A stretch of DNA of 50,543 nucleotides. Source: Lachnospiraceae bacterium. Its GTDB lineage: Bacteria; Bacillota; Clostridia; Lachnospirales; Lachnospiraceae. Of this stretch, positions 18,409-26,748 are shown piece after piece (positions within the stretch are counted from its first letter, which is position 1; each line of letters begins with the position of its first letter). The notes below the pieces were generated by a model that was not told where the DNA came from, did no database searches, and saw only the letters and a list, made by a program, of their open reading frames with translations. Location: positions 1-50,543 of the forward strand of contig JAJQIL010000098.1 of the NCBI GenBank assembly GCA_021199235.1. Direction: 5' to 3'. The position numbers were made by a program, and so were the translations under genes.

Positions 18409-18885
18409 ATGACGCACAGGATAAAAAATGTCAGGACAAAAAATCCATTTACCATAGAAGCTTTGTTTTTTGACGGAACAGTGAAAGAATATAATGTAGC
18501 GACATTGTTTCCCATATATCCCCAGATGAAAAAGCTGGAGGATCAGAGCTTATTTCGTTCCGTGCAGATAGATGTGGGCGGATATGGTATTTCGTGGAAC
18601 GACTCTTTGGATTTGGAAGCAGAGACCATATGGGAAGATGGTGTAGAAACCGGAAAATCTTTGACAGATCCTATATCGGAGTTGGCTTTTGAACTGACAG
18701 TGGAGCGGGAAAAGGCGGGATTGACACAGAAACAGCTGGCAGAGCGCGCTGGGATGTATCAGGCGGAAATCAGTAAGCTGGAACGTGGATTGAGCAATCC
18801 ATCTGTGGAGACTCTTCAACGGCTGGCCGAATGCATGGGGCTGACTTTACAGATCCGTTTTCAAAAAGTTGCACGGGTTAAGTGA
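18409..18885 (+). CDS. DUF2442 protein with C-terminal XRE-type helix-turn-helix
   Basis: 158 residues. The first 80 resemble DUF2442 (IKNVRTKNPFTIEALFFDG, then the typical VQIDVGGYGISWNDSLDLEAE). The rest is a Cro/CI-type DNA-binding domain with GLTQKQLAERAGMYQAEISK and LERGLSNPSVETLQRL. DUF4160-DUF2442 pairs are common and have been thought toxin-antitoxin-like, though I know of no settled function; the DNA-binding domain would suit self-regulation. Start ATG 18409 follows CGAGAGGTG, 16 bases after the DUF4160 stop. The pair looks inserted between the kinase and the sugar-binding lipoprotein. Confidence 0.85.
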   Translation: MTHRIKNVRTKNPFTIEALFFDGTVKEYNVATLFPIYPQMKKLEDQSLFRSVQIDVGGYGISWNDSLDLEAETIWEDGVETGKSLTDPISELAFELTVEREKAGLTQKQLAERAGMYQAEISKLERGLSNPSVETLQRLAECMGLTLQIRFQKVARVK

Positions 18886-18941
18886 GTTTACTCCATGAAA
18901 ATTGTGGAAAACATGATGGATAAAAGAAAGAGAGCTTTTCA

Positions 18942-19985
18942 ATGATTCCCACCGAAAGCACGAATAAAAACAGAATCAAAAACAGAATCCGAACCGCAGC
19001 AGGGCTTGCCATACTATCAATATCGGTGTTTCTTTCGGGATGCGGAAGCAGCACCATGGTGCAGACAGAGACGGAGGCTGCGGATGGCCTGATCTCAGTC
19101 GCCTTCTCAGAGGTTGGCGCAGAATCTGACTGGCGTGTGGCGAACTCGGAATCCATGCGCACGACCTTTACCACGGAAAACGGCTATGAATTTTACTTTG
19201 AGGATGCCAAGGGAAAGCAGGAGAACCAGATCACGACTCTGCGCAACTACATTCTGCAGGGCGTGGATTACATTGTACTGGATCCCGTGATCGAGACCGG
19301 ATGGGACGAGGTTCTGAAGGAAGCAAAGGATGCGGGTATTCCGGTCATTGTTGTAGACAGGATGATCGATGTGGAGGACGAAGATCTGTATACGGCCTGG
19401 GTCGGCTCGGATTTCCAGAAAGAAGGCGAGACGGCTATGGAATGGCTGGAAGGCTATCTGGAAGAACAGGGGCGTGCCGATGACGAGATAAAGATTTTGC
19501 ATGTAGTGGGAACGCTGGGCGCGACTTCCCAGATTGGACGGACCGCAGGACTTGAGGATGGAGTTGCGGCGCATGAAAACTGGGAAATCATCGCGCAGGT
19601 ACAGGGCGAGTATACCCAGGCGAAGACATATGAGGTGGTTTCAGAGCTCCTTAAGGAGACACAGGACATTGACGTGATCTACTGTGAAAATGATAATTCC
19701 GCACTTGGAGCAATTCAGGCACTGGACGAGGCCGGAATCAGCTATGGGGCGGACGGGGATGTGATTATCATTTCGTTTGACGCGACTGCTGTTGGCCTAA
19801 CGGCCTGCATGGAGGGAAGCATCAATCTGGATGTGGAATGCAATCCGCTGCATGGACCTCTGGTGGAGGAAATCATCCTGCAGCTTGAGGCGGGCGAGAC
19901 TCCGGAAAAGCTGGCTTATGTGGAAGAAACATATTTTACCCCGGATATGCTTACGGAAGAACTGATCGAGTCGCGGGGATATTGA
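18942..19985 (+). CDS. YtfQ-like sugar-binding lipoprotein
   Basis: Periplasmic-binding-protein type 1 fold of the ribose/galactofuranose-binding class. It has a lipoprotein signal peptide with lipobox LSGC (Cys34), so it should be anchored to the outer face of the membrane. The mature part matches the binding protein at 21715 in layout, for example the segments DYIVLDPVIETGWDEVL, PVIVVDRMID and VIYCENDNSALGAIQALDEAG. It has no transporter genes directly behind it: a repressor on the opposite strand follows. Its place just after a YesM/YesN pair suggests that it may present sugar to the kinase; sharing the transporter downstream is the other option. Confidence 0.88.
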   Translation: MIPTESTNKNRIKNRIRTAAGLAILSISVFLSGCGSSTMVQTETEAADGLISVAFSEVGAESDWRVANSESMRTTFTTENGYEFYFEDAKGKQENQITTLRNYILQGVDYIVLDPVIETGWDEVLKEAKDAGIPVIVVDRMIDVEDEDLYTAWVGSDFQKEGETAMEWLEGYLEEQGRADDEIKILHVVGTLGATSQIGRTAGLEDGVAAHENWEIIAQVQGEYTQAKTYEVVSELLKETQDIDVIYCENDNSALGAIQALDEAGISYGADGDVIIISFDATAVGLTACMEGSINLDVECNPLHGPLVEEIILQLEAGETPEKLAYVEETYFTPDMLTEELIESRGY

Positions 19986-20010
19986 TAATGGAAATGATTT
20001 CTTCGTTTTC

Positions 20011-20028
20011 CCTGTAACCGGAAACAGG
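20011..20028. terminator. Possible weak terminator between converging genes
   Basis: CCTGT / ACAGG arms with an 8-base loop in the 46-base gap between the converging binding-protein and repressor genes. Short stem and poor T-run, hence low confidence. Confidence 0.3.
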
Positions 20029-20031
20029 ATC

Positions 20032-21189
20032 TTAATTTACCCTTTCAGTGCTTTCTCCCGGCAGCAGTGTCCATGGGCAGGATACGGAAGAGACTGTTTT
20101 ACCGGTAAGTCTGTTCAGAAGCAGCTCTGCCGCAATATGCCATGGATCCTGGCTCGAACGGAAAACGCTGGTGATGCGGTCTGAAGGTCTGGTCTCCCTG
20201 GCAGAGGCAAAAGCGGCCACAGAGAAACGCTGCGGGACCGGCATTCCGAGACGCTGCAGTTCCCGGATCAGCGCTGTTGCTATTGTGTCATCCTGACAGA
20301 CAGCTGCGGTGCACCCGGTGAGTTGTATGCGGATAAAGGAGAGCAGTACTCTGGAATCGGGCATCCGTACGTTGAGAGGGTCGTACCACAGGAAATCCCG
20401 GTCATCGAAAGCGAGCCCGTTTTCGCAGAGCGCGTGCAGCACTCCGGCATAGCGGGCCGGACCGCTGTGATCGTCGAGACGAAAGATCCCGGCAATTTTT
20501 TTATGCCCCAGTTCAGTCAGGTGGCGGGTCAGCAGCTCGCCGCCCCCGAAATCATCGGAGGATACCTGAAGCACGGAATTTTTGCTGAATGAATTCTGTG
20601 TGCGCATGTTATGACTGCTATCTGACTGGCCCTGCGTCGGGAAATCGGATTTATTGTCACTTCGCAGTTCGGGATATGTTTCACCGAGAAATACAACGAT
20701 AGTGCCGCGCGAGAGCAATTCCTGATAGAGTGAAATATTCGGGTTCGGAAACGCAGTGCGCACACCACGCACGAGTATCCCGCGGACGGGTTTGTCCAAC
20801 AGATTTTGCAGGATCTCCCGCTCTCTGAATGTATGATTCTCCGTGCTGTAGATTGCCGTGGTGTACCCGGCTTCATTCAGGACAGCTTCAGTCTCACCAA
20901 TATGATAATGGGAAAGGTATTCGGCAACGTCCGGTACAAGCAGGGCGATTTCACGGGAGGATAGTGCGCTCGGAAACAGTCCCGGCGCAATATATGTACC
21001 GCTGCCCTGCCGCTTTTCAATCCATCCTCCCTTATGCAGGAGGGAGAGTGCCTGCCGCACGGTCTGGCGGCTGACGCCATAGGCGCGCATAAGTTCCGCT
21101 TCGGTCGGAAGCTTTTGATTTCCAAGCGGACCCCTGCGGATGATTTCTTTTTTCAGCGATTCAGCAAGAGCCTTGTATTTGATTTCCAT
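20032..21189 (-). CDS. GntR/LacI-type transcriptional repressor (AraR-like)
   Basis: 385 residues with a GntR-type winged helix at the N-terminus (LPTEAELMRAYGVSRQTVRQ, then GGWIEKRQGSGTYI) and a LacI-type sugar-binding domain behind it, the build of AraR. Such proteins release DNA on binding a sugar. It is transcribed away from the sugar-transport operon starting at 21715 and is the obvious candidate to control it. Start ATG at 21189 has GGAGAACAATC upstream. A serine/asparagine-rich segment at about residues 174-206, between the two halves of the effector domain, looks like an insertion. Confidence 0.9.
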   Translation of the reverse strand: MEIKYKALAESLKKEIIRRGPLGNQKLPTEAELMRAYGVSRQTVRQALSLLHKGGWIEKRQGSGTYIAPGLFPSALSSREIALLVPDVAEYLSHYHIGETEAVLNEAGYTTAIYSTENHTFREREILQNLLDKPVRGILVRGVRTAFPNPNISLYQELLSRGTIVVFLGETYPELRSDNKSDFPTQGQSDSSHNMRTQNSFSKNSVLQVSSDDFGGGELLTRHLTELGHKKIAGIFRLDDHSGPARYAGVLHALCENGLAFDDRDFLWYDPLNVRMPDSRVLLSFIRIQLTGCTAAVCQDDTIATALIRELQRLGMPVPQRFSVAAFASARETRPSDRITSVFRSSQDPWHIAAELLLNRLTGKTVSSVSCPWTLLPGESTERVN

Positions 21190-21592
21190 GATTGTTCTCC
21201 GGTTCGTTTTTATATTGGAATGCAGGTGCTCCGTTCCTGACCTTTGATTTCCAGTATCATTATATAGCCAGAATCCCGGAAAAAAGTCAAGTTTTATACG
21301 ATGCGAAGAGATATTTCCGGATAAGTAAATTTTTTATCTGTCCGGATTTGCGTGATGTCTCCCAAATAATGCATTTTAGAAAAATTTACCACACCGAAAC
21401 AGCCGGATTTGTCTCAAAGTGTTCGTGGAAAAGCAAAAGAAAATCAACTCCTTTTTCTGCCAGACAAATAATTTCCTCCTTTTTTAGAAACCGGAAAAGG
21501 AATCAGGATTAAATTGTATTGAATTTATAAGAAAATCAAAATAATTTGTATTGTTTGAAAAGCTGAAACTGTATAAAAAGATAAAAATACGG
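21190..21592. other. Divergent regulatory region between repressor and sugar-transport operon
   Basis: About 400 AT-rich bases with no credible gene. An imperfect inverted repeat lies at 21317-21345 (CCGGATAA versus TTATC and TCCGG). It could be an operator or a structured leader. Sites for the GntR/LacI-type repressor and the YesN-type regulator are expected here but cannot be assigned by eye. Confidence 0.5.
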
Positions 21593-21620
21593 TTGACTTT
21601 TATTTCATATTTGTTAAAAT
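21593..21620 (+). promoter_or_regulatory. Putative promoter of the sugar-transport operon
   Basis: TTGACT at 21593-21598, 16-base spacer, TAAAAT at 21615-21620, about 95 bases before the binding-protein start codon. Confidence 0.6.
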
Positions 21621-21714
21621 TACAGACAGAAACAACGAAACGCGGCTGTGCGAAATGATCGGAGATTGTTCGCAGCCGCAGAGCACATTTAAAGAAAGCG
21701 AGGAATTATTTATT

Positions 21715-22689
21715 ATGAAACGTAAACTTATGGCAGTTCTTTGTGTATCCGCTATGACGATGGGCCTGATGAGCGGCGCAACGATCGCATCCGCAGAGGA
21801 AGACGTGATCACCGTTGGTATCATCAACAACGACCCGAACGAGTCCGGTTATCGTACCGCGAACGTTGCAGACTTCGAGAAAGTTTTCGGCGAGGACAAT
21901 GAGAACGGATATGAGACCTCTTTCTTCTACAGCCTTGAGAATGAAGAGCAGATCCAGGCAGCAGAGGGCTTCATCACGGATGAGGTTGACTACCTTCTGA
22001 TTTCCGCAGCAGACACCACTGGCTGGGACGACGTTCTGGAGTCCGCGCAGGAGATGGGCATCACCGTTATCCTGTTCGACCGTATGCTGGATGCAGACGA
22101 AGAGCTTTACGCAGCAGCTGTTGTATCCGATATGTCCGAAGAGGGCGTGACCGCAGTGAACTGGATGACCGAGCAGGGCCTTGATGAGTACAATATCATT
22201 CACATTCAGGGTGTTATGGGTTCCGACGCACAGATCGGTCGTACCACCGCTCTTGACGAGGCAGTAGAAGCGAATGATACATGGAACTATGTAGTACAGC
22301 AGTCCGCTGACTGGAGTGCAGAGACCGCTCAGGAGATTGTTCAGTCCGTTATCGACGCTGGCGATTCTTTCAACGTAATCTATGCAGAGAACGATGATAT
22401 GGCGAAGGGCGCTGTTGCAGCTCTTGACGCAGCTGGTATCACACATGGTGTTGACGGCGACGTGATCGTTATGGGCTTTGACTGCAACCAGTGGGCTCTG
22501 GAAGAGCTGCTTGCAGGCAACTGGAACTATGATGGACAGTGCAACCCGTTCCAGGCAGATACGATCAACGAGATCATCCAGCAGCTTGAGGCTGGTGAAG
22601 AGCTCGAAGAGAAGGTTATCTACTCTGTAGAGGTTGGCTTCGACGCTACGACCATCACACAGGAAGACGTAGACAACTACGGCATCTAA
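21715..22689 (+). CDS. YtfQ-like sugar ABC transporter substrate-binding protein
   Basis: 324 residues in the type 1 periplasmic-binding fold, similar to YtfQ (galactofuranose-binding in E. coli); the actual sugar is unknown. The signal peptide ends in ASA (25-27) with no cysteine at the cleavage site, so it should be cut by signal peptidase I rather than lipidated, which is unusual for a Gram-positive binding protein. ATG 21715 has GCGAGGAA upstream; the in-frame ATG 21655 does not. Codon choice is markedly biased (GAG, CGT, GCA), as for a strongly expressed gene. A hairpin terminator separates it from the ATPase gene. Confidence 0.92.
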   Translation: MKRKLMAVLCVSAMTMGLMSGATIASAEEDVITVGIINNDPNESGYRTANVADFEKVFGEDNENGYETSFFYSLENEEQIQAAEGFITDEVDYLLISAADTTGWDDVLESAQEMGITVILFDRMLDADEELYAAAVVSDMSEEGVTAVNWMTEQGLDEYNIIHIQGVMGSDAQIGRTTALDEAVEANDTWNYVVQQSADWSAETAQEIVQSVIDAGDSFNVIYAENDDMAKGAVAALDAAGITHGVDGDVIVMGFDCNQWALEELLAGNWNYDGQCNPFQADTINEIIQQLEAGEELEEKVIYSVEVGFDATTITQEDVDNYGI

Positions 22690-22726
22690 TTATAAAGGGT
22701 CAAAATAATATCGCAACAGAAATACG

Positions 22727-22758
22727 CGCGGTGCAGCGGGCCTGCACCGCGTTTTCTT
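22727..22758 (+). terminator. Hairpin terminator or attenuator between binding protein and ATPase
   Basis: Perfect 10-base arms CGCGGTGCAG / CTGCACCGCG with loop CGGGC followed by TTTTCTT. It lies just before the ribosome site of the ATPase gene, so it probably lowers transporter expression relative to the binding protein and protects the upstream mRNA end. Confidence 0.75.
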
Positions 22759-22778
22759 AAGAAAGAGGTGATACACGG

Positions 22779-24296
22779 GTGAAAGAAAACGCTGTACTGG
22801 AAATGAAAAACATTACCAAAAGCTTCCCCGGTGTGCTCGCCCTGCAGAATGTGGATTTTACGCTCTGCGAGGGTGAGATTCATGCGTTGATGGGAGAGAA
22901 CGGAGCCGGAAAATCGACTCTGATCAAGGTGCTGACCGGCGTTTATAACAAAGACGGCGGCGATGTCTATCTGAAGGGCAAAGATGGCGCTGTATCTATT
23001 CGTTCCCCGCAGGACGCGCAGGATCTGGGAATCAGCACGGTATATCAGGAAATCACGCTCTGCCCCAATCTGACAGTTGCAGAAAATATGTACATTGGCA
23101 GAGAAAAGGGCTGGAGACAGAACTGGAAAAAGATGAATGCGGATACGAACCGCATTCTGGAATCTCTGGGAATTCCGGCCAAAGCAACGCAGCAGCTTTC
23201 CAGCTGTTCGATAGCGATCCAACAGATGGTGGCGATCGCCCGTGCGGTTGACATGGACTGCAAGGTGCTGATCCTGGATGAGCCGACATCCTCTCTGGAT
23301 GAGCAGGAAGTAGAGAAGCTGTTTGGCCTGATGCGCGATCTGAAAGCGAAGGGCGTGGGAATTATTTTCGTTACGCATTTTCTGGATCAGGTTTATGAGG
23401 TCTGCGATAAGATTACGGTCTTACGAGACGGCAAGCTGGTCGGAGAGTATGTGATTGAGGATCTTCCGCGTGTAGAACTTGTTTCCAAAATGCTTGGCAA
23501 GGATCTGGACGACATGGCCGAGATCAAGGGCGAGGGACAGGAGTACACAGGCGAAGGCGCCGGCACCGTATTTTATGAGGCGGAAGGCCTGCAGAGCAAT
23601 GCGGGAATCCAGCCGTTTGATTTTTATATCAAGAAGGGCGAAGTCAACGGCTTTACCGGACTGCTGGGCTCCGGCCGAAGTGAGTGCGTGCGCGCAATAT
23701 TCGGTGCAGATCATGTGACCAATGGCAAGGTGAAGATCAAGGGCAAGGATGTGAAGATCACCAATCCGCTGGAAGCCATGAAGAATGGCATTGCATATCT
23801 GCCGGAAGACCGTAAGGGCGACGGCATCATCGGCGATCTTTCTGTGCGCGAGAATCTAATCCTTGCGGCACAGGTGCTGCGCGGGTTCTGCAGACCATTT
23901 TCCAGAGCGGAGGCAGAGAAAGCTGCGGATGAATATATCAGGCTGCTTGAGATCAAGACGGCGTCGCAGGATACGCCGATCAAATCGCTGTCCGGCGGCA
24001 ACCAGCAGAAAGTGATCGTGGCGCGCTGGCTGTTCGCCCATCCGGAATACCTGATCCTGGATGAGCCGACACGAGGCATAGATATCGGCACCAAGACAGA
24101 GATTCAGAAGCTGGTGCTGAAGCTTGCGTCGGAGGGCATGAGCATCACGTTTATTTCCTCGGAGACGGACGAGATGCTGCGTACATGTTCACGGCTTGTT
24201 GTCATGCGCGACCGGAAAATGGTTGGCGAGCTGACAGGCGATGATCTGAATCAGAACAAGATTATGAGTACGATTGCGGGAGGTGACGAGGCATAA
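22779..24296 (+). CDS. Sugar ABC transporter, double ATPase subunit (RbsA/YtfR-like)
   Basis: 505 residues with two fused ATPase domains. Domain 1 has Walker A GENGAGKST (about 39-47) and Walker B VLILDEPTSSLD. Domain 2 has the degenerate P-loop GLLGSGRSE typical of this family, signature LSGGNQQ and Walker B LILDEPTRGID. The start is GTG 22779 with GAGGTG 9 bases upstream. Its stop overlaps the next start (TAATG), so it is coupled to the permease gene. Confidence 0.93.
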   Translation: MKENAVLEMKNITKSFPGVLALQNVDFTLCEGEIHALMGENGAGKSTLIKVLTGVYNKDGGDVYLKGKDGAVSIRSPQDAQDLGISTVYQEITLCPNLTVAENMYIGREKGWRQNWKKMNADTNRILESLGIPAKATQQLSSCSIAIQQMVAIARAVDMDCKVLILDEPTSSLDEQEVEKLFGLMRDLKAKGVGIIFVTHFLDQVYEVCDKITVLRDGKLVGEYVIEDLPRVELVSKMLGKDLDDMAEIKGEGQEYTGEGAGTVFYEAEGLQSNAGIQPFDFYIKKGEVNGFTGLLGSGRSECVRAIFGADHVTNGKVKIKGKDVKITNPLEAMKNGIAYLPEDRKGDGIIGDLSVRENLILAAQVLRGFCRPFSRAEAEKAADEYIRLLEIKTASQDTPIKSLSGGNQQKVIVARWLFAHPEYLILDEPTRGIDIGTKTEIQKLVLKLASEGMSITFISSETDEMLRTCSRLVVMRDRKMVGELTGDDLNQNKIMSTIAGGDEA

Positions 24297-25384
24297 TGGC
24301 AAAGAATACTGCTGCAAAAAAACAAAACCCCTTAAGCAGCCTTCTGCACTCACAGATGATGATTCCGCTGGTTGCTCTGGCGCTGCTTCTGGTATTTAAC
24401 CTTATTATGGACCCGACATTTTTCCGGATTACACTGGGTACAAACAGTGACGGCAATCCGGTGCTTTCCGGCAACCTGATCTCCGCGCTGAACAATGGTT
24501 CAGAGCTGGCTATTCTGGCAATCGGTATGACGCTGGTGACAGCGGCCTCCGGCGGACAGGATATTTCCGTAGGCGCGACGATCGCTATCAGCGGCAGTGC
24601 GATGCTGCGCGTTCTCTGCGGTACGGAATCCAGTCCGTCTTCGCTTGCGGCGCCGATCATTCTCGGCTTCCTCGTGGCGGTCCTGGCAGGTATGCTCTGC
24701 GGCGCATTTAACGGCATTCTGGTAGCGACATTCCGTATTCAGCCGATGATCGCGACTCTGATCCTTTATACGGCGGGACGTTCGATCGCGGCCTGGATCA
24801 ACAACAACCAGCTTCCAATCGTGCCGGGAAAAGCATTTACATACTTTGGAGGATTCATTCCGGGCATTCCGATGCCCACACCGTTTTTGATTGCGGTGCT
24901 GTGCATTATTGTGATCGCGCTGGTGATGAAGTTCACGAACCTGGGTCTTTATATCCAGTCCGTTGGCATCAATGAGAACGCGGCAAAGCTGAATGGCTTA
25001 AAGCCGGCGTTTATCAAGATACTCTCTTTCGTGATCCTGGGCGTATGCGTTGCGGTCGCAGCTTTGATCAAGTGCAGCCGGACTTCGACGATCAACTACT
25101 CTGTTGTAGCACAGAATATCGAAATGGACGCGATCCTCGCGGTAGCGCTGGGCGGCAATAATCTGGGCGGCGGTAAATTCAATATCTGGGCTTCTGTTGT
25201 GGCGGCCTATGTCATCCAGCTTCTGACGACGACCCTTTACAAGTTCAAGGTATCTTCGGATGCCCTTCCGGCGTACAAGGCAGTCGTCGTAATCCTGCTG
25301 ATCGTATTCAGCTCTCCTGTTGTAAAGGAAAAACTTTCCCAGATCAGCAAACGCAGGAAAGCGGCAGCAAAGGAGGTGGGCTGA
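24296..25384 (+). CDS. Sugar ABC transporter permease (YtfT-like)
   Basis: 362-residue integral membrane protein of the BPD_transp_2 (ribose-type) permease family with about eight to ten helices. Typical blocks are NNGSELAILAIGMTLVTAASG followed by GQDISVGATIAISG, and the DAILAVALGGNNLGGGKF loop that contacts the ATPase. It overlaps the ATPase gene by one base and is followed after one base by the second permease, so one transcript is certain to be intended. It probably forms a heterodimer with the next protein. Confidence 0.92.
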   Translation: MAKNTAAKKQNPLSSLLHSQMMIPLVALALLLVFNLIMDPTFFRITLGTNSDGNPVLSGNLISALNNGSELAILAIGMTLVTAASGGQDISVGATIAISGSAMLRVLCGTESSPSSLAAPIILGFLVAVLAGMLCGAFNGILVATFRIQPMIATLILYTAGRSIAAWINNNQLPIVPGKAFTYFGGFIPGIPMPTPFLIAVLCIIVIALVMKFTNLGLYIQSVGINENAAKLNGLKPAFIKILSFVILGVCVAVAALIKCSRTSTINYSVVAQNIEMDAILAVALGGNNLGGGKFNIWASVVAAYVIQLLTTTLYKFKVSSDALPAYKAVVVILLIVFSSPVVKEKLSQISKRRKAAAKEVG

Positions 25385-25385
25385 T

Positions 25386-26399
25386 ATGAATAAGAAAAAA
25401 CGAACATTATCGGACGCGAACCTTCTGCTTTTAATCACGATCGTTGTATTTGTAGTGATGTATGCCTGCGCGGTGATCTTTTTAGGCGGCGGCTTCCGGA
25501 AAGCGCAGATGTTCTTCAACATTCTGGACGCGAACGCCGGTCTGGTGATTACAGCCTGCGGCATGAGCCTTGTTATGATCACGCAGGGGATTGATATCTC
25601 CATCGGCGGCGTAGTGCGCCTGATCTGTATGAGCTGTGCGGTCAATCTGGAGCTGCAGAACGGCACTCCGTTTACCGCGTTCCTGATCGCGATGGGCATC
25701 GGCCTTGCGTTCGGTGTTGTGCAGGGCTTTCTGGTGGCGTATCTGGAGATCCAGCCGTTCATCGTTTCTCTGGCGGGCATGTATTTCGCCAAGGGCCTGA
25801 CGACGATCATCCATACAAACCCGATCAGCGTGACGAACGAGGCGTTCAAGGCCTTAAGCAAGATCGAGTTCATCCTTCCGGGGCTGGGCTATTACAACAA
25901 AAAAGGAACTTATATCAATACCACGATTGAGCTGGGTTCTGTGCTGGCGATCATCGTGGTCATCCTGATGTTCCTGATGCTCCGCTATACAAAATTCGGC
26001 CGCAATTTCTATGCGGTCGGCGGCAATAAGCAGAGCGCCCTCATGCTCGGCATCAACGTGAAGCGCACGAAATTCATGTCACATCTCATCTGCAGCCTGC
26101 TGGCCGGATTTGGCGGATTTGTCTACTTTATGCACATCGGCAGCGCGGCGACATCGAACGCGAACGGCATGGAGATGAACGCCATCGCCTCCTCGATCAT
26201 CGGAGGAACGCTGCTGACCGGCGGCGTGGGGAATGTCATAGGTACTTTCTTTGGCGTGCTCTCTCTGAATACGATCCAGAACATCGTATCCTCGATCGGG
26301 CTGGACGACGCATGGTGGACCGGCATCACGATCGCAGCGATGCTATGTCTGTTCCTGATCATACAGAGTGTGGTCATGAGCCGGACGAAGAAGAAATAG
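25386..26399 (+). CDS. Sugar ABC transporter permease (YjfF-like)
   Basis: 337-residue second permease of the same family as the previous gene, with ACGMSLVMITQGIDISIGG and the coupling-loop region IASSIIGGTLLTGGVGN. The pairing of two permeases with one double ATPase is that of the YtfQRT-YjfF system of E. coli. GGAGGTGGGCTGAT precedes the ATG. It ends the operon: a strong terminator follows 20 bases later. Confidence 0.92.
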   Translation: MNKKKRTLSDANLLLLITIVVFVVMYACAVIFLGGGFRKAQMFFNILDANAGLVITACGMSLVMITQGIDISIGGVVRLICMSCAVNLELQNGTPFTAFLIAMGIGLAFGVVQGFLVAYLEIQPFIVSLAGMYFAKGLTTIIHTNPISVTNEAFKALSKIEFILPGLGYYNKKGTYINTTIELGSVLAIIVVILMFLMLRYTKFGRNFYAVGGNKQSALMLGINVKRTKFMSHLICSLLAGFGGFVYFMHIGSAATSNANGMEMNAIASSIIGGTLLTGGVGNVIGTFFGVLSLNTIQNIVSSIGLDDAWWTGITIAAMLCLFLIIQSVVMSRTKKK

Positions 26400-26420
26400 A
26401 AATGATAAAATAATGACTGG

Positions 26421-26445
26421 AAAATCCCGCCGACGGCGGGATTTT
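26421..26445 (+). terminator. Rho-independent terminator of the sugar-transport operon
   Basis: 11-base arms AAAATCCCGCC / GGCGGGATTTT with loop GAC. Confidence 0.9.
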
Positions 26446-26748
26446 CCGTCTGCAGAATTTCGGCACATTTCGACAATCTTTTTTCCGCAAAACGCAGTCA
26501 GTCCTATCGTTTTACACAACATTTACTTTTCTCTTACATTTCTTTTGCAAAAGCTTTTCACTTGTGGTATGGTATATCTGTAAAAAATTCGTCTGCGAAC
26601 CGTATTTCCGGCGGGCGGATCAGAATATTGTTTCAGAAAACGGAGGACCGCGTTTTGCCATGAGACGCGCGGTGTCAGTATAAAAGAGTTACCGTTTACG
26701 ATGCACACAAGGAGGAGGGGGACAAAGGCGTCTCCCTGAAAAAGACAG
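26446..26748 (+). promoter_or_regulatory. Leader region of the Na/Pi cotransporter gene
   Basis: About 300 bases without a real gene. Near 26563 there is a possible promoter (TTGCAA, 17 bases, TATGGT). Further on there is an imperfect stem ACCGCG / CGCGGT (26647-26652 and 26668-26673). Finally a strong ribosome site AAGGAGGA (26709-26716) is followed by a hairpin GGGGGAC / GTCTCCC (26717-26736) and only then the ATG 12 bases later. A 12-codon open frame starts at 26701. Confidence 0.4.

Noticed and set aside
26701-26739. 12-codon leader peptide upstream of the Na/Pi cotransporter
   Set aside because: No ribosome site in front of its ATG and no informative residues (no run of a regulatory amino acid). 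Mentioned as a possibility only.
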